DNA from: Phytoseiulus persimilis
Lineage: Eukaryota > Arthropoda > Arachnida > Mesostigmata > Phytoseiidae
Direction of reading: 5' to 3'
DNA length: 64,000 nt
Assembly (NCBI GenBank): GCA_037576195.1
Contig: CM075101.1
Location: 11,470,001-11,534,000 of the forward strand
Positions 56,632-64,000 of the stretch are shown piece by piece. A model generated the notes under the pieces. The model was not told the DNA's origin and made no database searches. It saw nothing but the letters and a program-made list of their open reading frames with translations. Position 1 is the stretch's first letter; each line of letters begins with the position of its first letter. The position numbers and the translations under genes are program-made.

Positions 56632-59082
56632 AAATGAATAGGCGAAGCCGATTATATCTCGTAAGGATGAGGACCCAAGACTTTGCCGATTGTCGACAGC
56701 TCCTCTTCGAGCGAGAGCATCGATGGCTCTGTGATCGTCATATTGACCTCGCATCACTTTGGGTGGATGGTCCATCCCAGCTATTCCCCAGATGCAGGAC
56801 CACCGTACATCTAATTTCCTCGGAAAATGGGAACCGATTGTATAAAGAATTCCTCCGAAGTCAGGGGTGATCTTGGCGACCGAGGGCGGAAAACTGAATG
56901 AGGGTGATTCCCAGTGAAAATCAATAATCGTCGGATCGACCTTGCAGCTCAATATTCAGATGGGTCACCCATTCCTGAGTAATTCTCAGCCAAGTTGACA
57001 CGTTAAATACCGCCTTTTTGAGGAGTTACAAGAGGATTTGCGAGGAAAAGCGTGGAAAACGAAATTAGCCAACGGGCAGGCCCTTGGAAAAGGAGTGAGT
57101 ACGATTGCTTGCCATTCTTCGGAAACGAGATAACTTCAGTGAGTTTTCTAGCGAATGATCGGCTTCCGTTCACGCGACCCCCTCGAGTCCGATCCGATAG
57201 ACATCAACGTTTTCACGATCACTTTTAGAGAGACAGAGAAAAAGAGAATGGGTCATTTTCAAAACCGTTTCCCGAGCGCGATTTTTATCATATCCACCCG
57301 GATCGAAATGACCGCCTCGATATCCAATATCGACCACCCTTTGATTTGGGAAAAAACTATTGACGAAATTAGGGCTGGAACAAGATCGAGTTCGTGAATT
57401 CACGACTGAAAAATGCCACGCTGTTTCATTGGACCGGATTCCTGAGACTTGGCCCAAATGATTCGATTCTAGTCGACCCATCAGAAGAGGAAAGGAGGAC
57501 TTTAATCTCGTGATCATTATCGATAATGCAGCTTTATTTCCAACTCCTTTACTCTAGTTAGGTCTACCTACTTGAATCTGCGAATGTACCTCCTCCTTCT
57601 TCATCATATTACAGAGCCGCATATATATATTCTCCAGTCGTCCGATGAGTTTCGTAAATCTCTTCATAGATGCTACTTCCCCAGCACTCACAGTGTAGAT
57701 TGATATCTGGGTCCGAAATTTCTCACGGGATTCTATCCTTCACAATTCGTCACAGTAAACTACATGGGCGAAGCACGTTCAGCATACAGCGGCATACACA
57801 AGGGCTTTCGAGGTGCACGTGTGATGATTCCGAGACCAGATCGTGTGTGTCTCTCCGAGAACCGATAGCTTCGTCGCTCGTCACTGAGCCGCGCTCCGGA
57901 GTATCTAGAAACCGACTGACTAATAGGCCGGGCTAGAATGAACCCGCTGAGTTCAGAAGGTTCTCCAGAAAGATCAGCTGATTGAATGTTTTCTCGCTCC
58001 GCTTACTGATATTATTCCGTATTCATTCTCAAAATGATTCGAATTTCTGACCCAGGATCGTTTGCTGCCGCCGCTCCCTCTCAATGGCAAACTGCGTTCG
58101 ATCTGCAAGATTTGGCATTGACAAAACACCGGACCGGCTGACGCGATCGCGATTGGCCTCCGGACTCTGCTCCCTCGTTCCGGTGGTCAGTCGGGTGGTT
58201 GGTCGGTCGTTGGGTCCACTCGATCCCAGGAGAGAACGTCGAGTTGTCGAAATGCTGTCTGCCCGCTCCTGTCGTCGATCTCGCTCGTCATTCCCATATC
58301 CTATTCTCTCGTTCTATTCTCACCCATATCTTCGTCGTCGCTCGGCACCATAACTTAATGCTCTCTAATCGCTCAAATTCTAACAGAGAAATGAAACTTA
58401 AATCCATAAAACAATCGACTTCCAGCAATTTTGGCAGAGATGATCGAGATGCGAACTCTAATTTCGGGGACATCGAGGCGACCGTCGGGGTCACATCGGG
58501 TCGAACGCTTCCCGGCTCAATCGGCGGAACTCATTGCTTCGGAAAGATGGATCTCCGTTTCGCTGTGCCTCAGACTTCCAATGCGAGTGCTTCCTGATGG
58601 TGTCTGCAGTGAAGTCTGACGATGTTGCTCCCAAACGTCCCGATGGATCCGAAGACGGAGGACTGACATGTGAACGTCCCCTCGGAACGATGGGCCGACC
58701 CGGTTCGAGTCGACTGGTCAGCTGGGCTCCATGAGCAGATCTTGGTTCGGGTGTGGAAGCTGGCGCGGAACTCACCTAAATTGTTTCTGCGCCGCCCGGA
58801 CCGAGTGGGTGATGTTTCGCGAGCCGATGTTCCCGAATAGTTGAGAAGTCCCTCCCGGCGGGAATCCCGAGGTTACGGCCGTTGTACTCATCCGTAGACG
58901 AGCCGTTCGCGTCAGGGGCTAGCGCACGCTTTGCGGCGACGTGCACACGATTAGTTCGGTGCGGATCGCATGAAGTGTCCCCGTGTTCGCAGGGAGGCGG
59001 AATTTTTCTGTGTGGTTTCTCCGGTCTGCCGATCATCACAAAATCAAATAAGAACCGGAATCTCTTTACTGTCAAAGTCCCC
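56632..59082. other. Intergenic DNA between NELL and the Ig-domain gene
   Basis: No gene is supported. Frames up to about 144 codons exist on both strands (for example 56518-56952 minus, which runs through the minisatellite; 58199-58597 plus). Base composition varies from A/T-rich near 57530-57620 to more GC-rich near 58600-58980. Confidence 0.45.
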
Positions 59083-59088
59083 TTTATT
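59083..59088 (-). terminator. Candidate poly(A) signal (AATAAA) of the Ig-domain gene
   Basis: Canonical AATAAA on the minus strand, 478 bp past the stop codon of the Ig/FN3 gene. This gives a 3'UTR of about 0.5 kb and also explains why the open plus-strand frame at 59097-59336 is antisense to it. Confidence 0.5.
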
Positions 59089-59565
59089 GTGCGGACTTGC
59101 ATCTCTCGGCATCATCTCTTCTGGTTAACCGCGATGAAATTAAGGGTATTGATTTGGATCATGTACAAAGTAAAAATGACGATTCGTTACGGCTGGAAGC
59201 TGCTAAAAAAGCCTACGACGCGGTATCGCATCCGAATTCATGCGAAGGTGCTCGTAGGGACAATTTGTGTCGGCTGACATCTTCGATTGTTTCTGGAGGA
59301 TTTGAACTCTTTTTCTGTCACCCGAAATCTAGATAGTATTCACATTGGTTGAAAGATTATTTAATGGACCGCCTCGTTTGCATCCCGAGCGCTGCTTTGT
59401 TCTGTGGGTCAGTCCCGCGCGGTCGCGAGAAAATCGGGGGCTGGGTGGCTCGGTCAACTCGTGGAAGGGTCGGGGGGTGGGGGTGGAGGAGGGGGTGGGG
59501 ATGATGATAAATCGAAGAGGCCACCCACAGAACTGAACGTTGTTGAAGCAGGAATGCCTCGGCAA

Positions 59566-61041
59566 TTATGCTCTCGTGAGGACGACGCCCGAAATGACAA
59601 GAATCAAAGAGCCGACAATGTGGCTGGCCGCGGATGTCCTGGATTGGGCGCGCGTGTGGAAGGAGAATGTGCCTTGTGCCGAGCTTTCGTCTTTGTCGGT
59701 GGTGGCGATAACGGTTCCCTCGTAATCGGTATCTGGAACGAGTTCGCCTAGGTTGTAGGTGACGGTGTAGTTTCCATCCTTGTCCCCGACCTCGTTTTCG
59801 GACAGAGGTATTTCGATGGTTTTCTGTCCCTTGGCATTGTTTCGGAGGATAACGACGAACTTGAGCACGCGGTAAGGCGACACGGTGGTCAGCGTGATCT
59901 TGGACGAAACGTCTGCGGGTTCCAAGGCGACGATCGGTCGAATCGGCAGGGATGAAATCTCTACATCGTCGGTGCCTTTGCCGTAACTATTGGTGGCGAC
60001 GCAGTAGTACGTGTCGAAAAGGTCTTTGGTGATTTGGGTGATCTTGAGGGTCGAGGAGTCGGCCTTCGTCGTGATCTGGAAGTGCTTGTTGTTTTGGAGA
60101 TCCTCGGTCTTCGCGTTGCGCCACTGGAACTTCACTGCGGACTCCGAATGAGCTTTGCAGGTCAGCTCAACTGACTTCTCGGTTTCAGAGTTGAGGTTGT
60201 GCCATTGTATGGCCACGTTGACGTCGGGGCGCCCTTCGTAGTTCACGACGATGTCCTGCACGGCGTCGGGCTTGTGTCCGTTGTGGGCTGTGCACCTGTA
60301 GGTTCCGGCGTGTTTTCGGGCCGCGTCGGTGATACGGATTGAGTTGTTCTTCAGGTACGGAATGATATCTTGATCGGTACCGTTGACTTTAATGTATTCA
60401 ATTTTCGGTGTGGGAGCCGACGACGAGGTACAGGCGAAGGAGATGCTTCCTCCCTCCCGGACATCGATGACTTTGTTGTCGACCTCGATCGTGGGTGGGC
60501 CTGGAAGAGGACGTGGATGAGCGATGCCGTCCGAGTCTCGCGTGGACGAAATTCCACATTAGGCTTCGAGGGGAACTCACCGAGCAGGAGGATCCTATGG
60601 GTCACGTTTGACCACGAGCCATCGTTGAACTTGCAAGTGTACTTGTCGGCGAGCTCTGGTCTGGAGACGATGACGACGAGGTTCATGCCTTCGAGCTCGA
60701 AGTCGCCTTTCCGGTGGATGATCTTCTCATCGACCGAGATCACGTTCTGGTCGTGAAACCAGAGCCGGTAGGTGTTTTCCGCTGTGAAAAGTGGAGGAAT
60801 CCGATGTTATTCCCGGTTTCGGGTCACTCTCATGGGAGAGGTTCTCAGCCGCAGAACCGATCGAATCTAGTTCCTCGGGGATATGGGTACAAATGATTGT
60901 TTGATTGTGGAGCATCAGCGTCTTATTGGAACGCGCTGGTCAGAGAAAAAAACTCACGTCTTCCTTTGTATTCGCATGGAAGAGTGACTCTGTCTCCTAG
61001 TTTCGCCTCTATTGTCAATGGCTCGCTGAGGATCTGGAAAT
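59566..61041 (-). CDS. GPI-anchored cell adhesion protein with three Ig domains and one FN3 domain (Klingon/Wrapper-like), 5' end missing
   Basis: Insect relatives with this layout (Klingon, Wrapper) are GPI-linked adhesion proteins on neurons and glia. Three exons on the minus strand join in phase: 61041-60958, 60781-60581 and 60500-59566, about 405 residues. Ig1 spans the first two exons, with the first Cys in VTLPCEYKG, the core Trp in YRLWFHDQN and the second Cys in ADKYTCKF. Ig2 has SISFACTSS and HAGTYRCTAHNG; Ig3 has VELTCKAH, VKFQWRN and DTYYCVATNSYG. An FN3-like domain follows (from about EPADVSSK to GTFSFHTR, containing LVPDTDYEGTV). The C-terminus is a hydrophobic stretch, HIVGSLILVISGVVLTRA, after small residues, as in GPI signals. 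The first visible exon needs one base from an upstream exon with the start and signal peptide, which I could not find up to 64000. Whether it is klingon or wrapper itself is not settled. Confidence 0.88.
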
Positions 61042-64000
61042 CTGGAATGGGAATAGAAGAACGGGTTATTGCTCGGTTCCTCCTCCGCCGGTTTTCATTC
61101 ACCTCATCACACTTCTCTCCTCTTTCCGCGACTTCGGAACGAACGAATCCGTGCCTAATTTCTTCCCCCGTTCTGGAAGATGGTCGCTTCCCCGCTTCTC
61201 CAGCTCAACATCGACTGCGATTGGTGTGATGAACGGACCACTTATATTCGGTCGGCTTTCGTCACGTACGGTGATTCCTGGCGGCGCAGCTTTCTGTCAC
61301 GCTCGTAGTGCTCGTCTGCCTACAGCATTCATGCATGTCTGGAACTATGACACAGCCCACAGCATAAACAGAGCAGACATTGGGCTGTGCACATTTCGCC
61401 TATCGTAAATCCACCAAAGAGCCATTTGGACGCACACACACTCACACAGAACAGCATCAGTGATTCCTCCTGGTTTCCGCGCCTCTCTTGCAGCAGACAT
61501 TCAGACATGACGACTGCGGTTCCGAAGACAGCCAACGGCACGCGTGCCGAAACCAATTTGTGCCGATCTACATCTTTCTGGCGACTTCGAATTCACACCT
61601 CATTTCGGTGTGGAGTGAATTCACGAATCCGGACGGATGTGACTGTCGCGCACAGAGTCGGGGTTCGTCAGGAGGAAAATGATTATGCTCGACATTGCTT
61701 GTTCATCCGCGCAACTGCGAACGTAGCGCGGACCGAGACTTGCCTGAATCCCATGAACATCTTTCAAGAACTCTCCCACAATTCAATGGTCTTCAGAGAA
61801 TTCCCAAAACCTCTTATCGTTCCTTATGTTTCCTAGCGTTGGAATGAGGAATCGGGCCGAGGATCCGAAGGAAGTCGAACGAATGCTGATCGAAAGTGTC
61901 TTCGAAGCCGAGTGTCTAGAATCTAGGGGAGCGACCCTCGATTCGAAAACCACTCAACGCCATCAATAATACAAACATTCGGTGAATAACATTCGAACTT
62001 CCGTGGAAGATGCTTCCTTCGAAAATCGGCGACGGCCATTAAGCCTTACTTGTCCCACGAATGATACGAAAAGCTAACATCGGCATTTTCCGAACGATCC
62101 CAACTCCGAACTTCCTCATAACGAATCGCTGAGAGGGAATATTCTCTCCGAGGGCATCGATTAGCCGCAACTTAGAGCGCTGCGGAACGAAGGGATGGAA
62201 CCACTGTTCGGAATGCGTCGACACACCCCGACCGGATCAATCGTGGTCGTGTTCGTCGAATTGGGGAATATTCGATAAGAATGTTATGACTCTTCTGACG
62301 GTTCTTATTCAGTCGAAATGCTCCTCTAGCGCCAAGAGGAGGGATGGAGCCCAATCACGGACACGGGAATGACAGGGAACGGAAGCCAAAAGCTTTCCAA
62401 CGTGGCGTCGCTGGTGAAAGTGTTATGTTATTCGTGGCTGTCTCCAACTCGGGGCGTTCAGGTTTTATGGATGTTCAAGCCGTTGGCCATGACACCAATC
62501 ACGATGACCACAGGGTCCGAGTGTCGCGCTATCTGAAATAATATTCTGGTACTTTTTCGTGAGACCATTCCCCTTCCGGGCACATTAATGGACACCGAAA
62601 GCGCAAAGCAAATTAGAGCAGCGATCCACCAGCCTTAGTCATCGGTAGTTCTTCCGATCGCTTCTTCGACCAGCGCGTTGACTTGAATATCGGCCACCTA
62701 ACGAATGGGTAACTGACCACTCCAGACGGAGCAAACGTGCAGACTCCCGCTCCTTTTGCCAGAAAGGGCTAAATGGGAAAATGTTTAGATGGTCAGGAAG
62801 GTACGGGCGATCACCGGATGCGACGAATTTCACGAGAGAGTAAAAAGCACGCGGAAAACTGATGGAAGGAATCATTCCACCGTAAAATGTCCAGTCATCG
62901 CTGCCCCTCTCGGTTGGTCGACCACTGAGTCATTGTGGACGATTCCGCAAAGTTTATCTGTCGTTTATGGCTAGTGCACGCCGAAGCTCGATGCGTGAGC
63001 CCCAGTCATGTCAGGTCGATCAGCAGCATCTGTAAATTTTCGAAGCCGACTCTATCTCAAGAACAACTCTCAAGTCCCATTCCGAAGATGAGAGAGTTAT
63101 CTTAAGATGATGATGACGACGTTGATGTGGCCTGAAGGCCGGATGGCGAGTATTTGCCAGCCCGCTCTTGACAAATCTACTGTGCAGAACATGAGGCGCG
63201 AATCGTGTTCGCGAATCAAAAACCAACTCGAATCGTTGGCGGCAGCTCTCACAAAGCTTCCACACAGCCGAGGATAGGCGTAAATCACCGCTGGGGAGCG
63301 TTGTATATTTCTGCCCATATAGTTTGGAAGTTCGCTGCCGCCATTGCAGATGCTAAACAAACAGTCACACACACGCACACACAAAGCTCCGAGTAGGTTG
63401 TTTTTTATGTCGACGGATGATTGATGCTCTTTTAACCATTTCCAATGACGCCTTGATCTAAACAGTGTCACGTGGTTCCGCGGCGCCTGCTCTCCTGGAT
63501 GGCGCCCTTGACCGGCTCGAGGGGAAAAGCGGACTCGAGGCAGCAGAGTGCAGAATCATCGAACTCTTGAGAATCGAAGAGAGACGGAACCTCAGGGCTG
63601 GAGGCATCCGCCGGGCGCGCACAAATATGAGGAAAATCTCGACTCGGCTCGAGCCCGCTGAGTGACAAGGCCGTGGCCTTGCCAGGCTCGTTGAGATGTC
63701 GCGCGACCTCAAACAGACGGCCCCGCGAAGTCTCTCAACGTCCCATGATTCGGAAGCTATGCGGGCTTTACTGGTCAGCTGGCTGCAGAACCGAGATAGA
63801 TGCAGGAAGAAACGAGGAGAAATGTTCCAGGCTTGAAACGCCATTAGACGGCGGAATTCCTCGACTCAAGGTCCGGGCTTGAAACAACGGTTCAAGGCAG
63901 GAGAAACGAATAAACCAGACAAAGATACCGTTCTATTCCCTGGTTTCATTTCTCCGGAGCTCCGATCTGGCGAAGCTCTTTATTCTGCGTACGAGAAGCC
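61042..64000. other. Upstream flank of the Ig-domain gene; no exon identified
   Basis: The signal-peptide exon of the Ig/FN3 gene should lie on the minus strand at or beyond this region, with one extra base before its donor site. Minus-strand frames at 61329-61556 and 63458-63844 have hydrophobic starts but begin with non-ATG codons or lack a fitting donor, so neither is accepted. Short CA-rich microsatellites occur near 61432-61447 and 63366-63383. No other gene is seen. Confidence 0.45.
63366..63383. repeat. Short (CA)n microsatellite
   Basis: About nine CA dinucleotides with one CG interruption. A similar shorter CA-rich stretch lies near 61432-61447. No functional context is visible. Confidence 0.7.

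Noticed and set aside
59097..59336. Plus-strand frame with fairly protein-like text (SLRLEAAKKAYDAVSHP)
   Set aside because: It lies antisense in the 3'UTR of the Ig/FN3 gene, has an in-frame stop just upstream, no family match and no joining exon.

Overview
This is nuclear DNA of an animal. Genes are split by canonical GT-AG introns that mostly run from about 100 bp to several kb, base composition is near 50% GC, and there is no operon structure. The gene set points to an arthropod, most likely a chelicerate and perhaps a mite: a NELL-type secreted protein (a family absent from flies such as Drosophila), a Klingon/Wrapper-like GPI-anchored Ig protein typical of protostomes, and ordinary metazoan housekeeping genes. 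The lineage is an inference from gene content; species cannot be fixed by reading alone.

Six single-copy host genes can be assembled exon by exon, with splice phases that agree at every junction checked. In order they are: mRpS7, mitochondrial ribosomal protein uS7m (+, 7297-8328, 3 exons); eIF5A (-, 10608-11622, 2 coding exons); KRR1, a small-subunit processome factor (+, 13072-14694, 6 exons); an RBM24/RBM38/SUP-12-type RRM protein (-, 16701-23862, 5 exons around a 6 kb intron); Rab35 (+, 28276-32589, 6 exons); and a NELL homologue (+, 47331 to about 54376, at least 12 exons). A seventh gene, a GPI-anchored protein with three Ig domains and one FN3 domain (-, 59566-61041 visible), lacks its first exon in what I can resolve.

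Mobile and repeated DNA: a 5'-truncated non-LTR retrotransposon on the minus strand with an open 404-codon reading frame and a poly(A) tail (36312-37627); a likely LINE 3' tail at 56020-56326 followed by a 45-bp minisatellite (56415-56631); a 217-bp tandem duplication inside the eIF5A intron; a perfect 42-bp tandem duplication at 4407-4490; and four G or C runs of 11-16 bases.

Genes alternate in orientation: mRpS7/eIF5A, KRR1/RBM24 and NELL/Ig-protein are convergent pairs, while eIF5A/KRR1 are head to head over 1.45 kb. Four of the genes concern translation or RNA (mRpS7, eIF5A, KRR1, RBM24-like), but they act in separate processes and I see no sign of a dedicated system. Large parts (1-7296, 24-27 kb, 32.6-36.3 kb, 37.6-47.3 kb, 61-64 kb) hold no gene I can support. 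I found no tRNA, rRNA or CRISPR array, and no convincing previously undescribed system. The most unusual points are two consecutive in-frame, stop-free NELL introns that could be retained without breaking the protein, and the retrotransposon fragment with its endonuclease-like tail.
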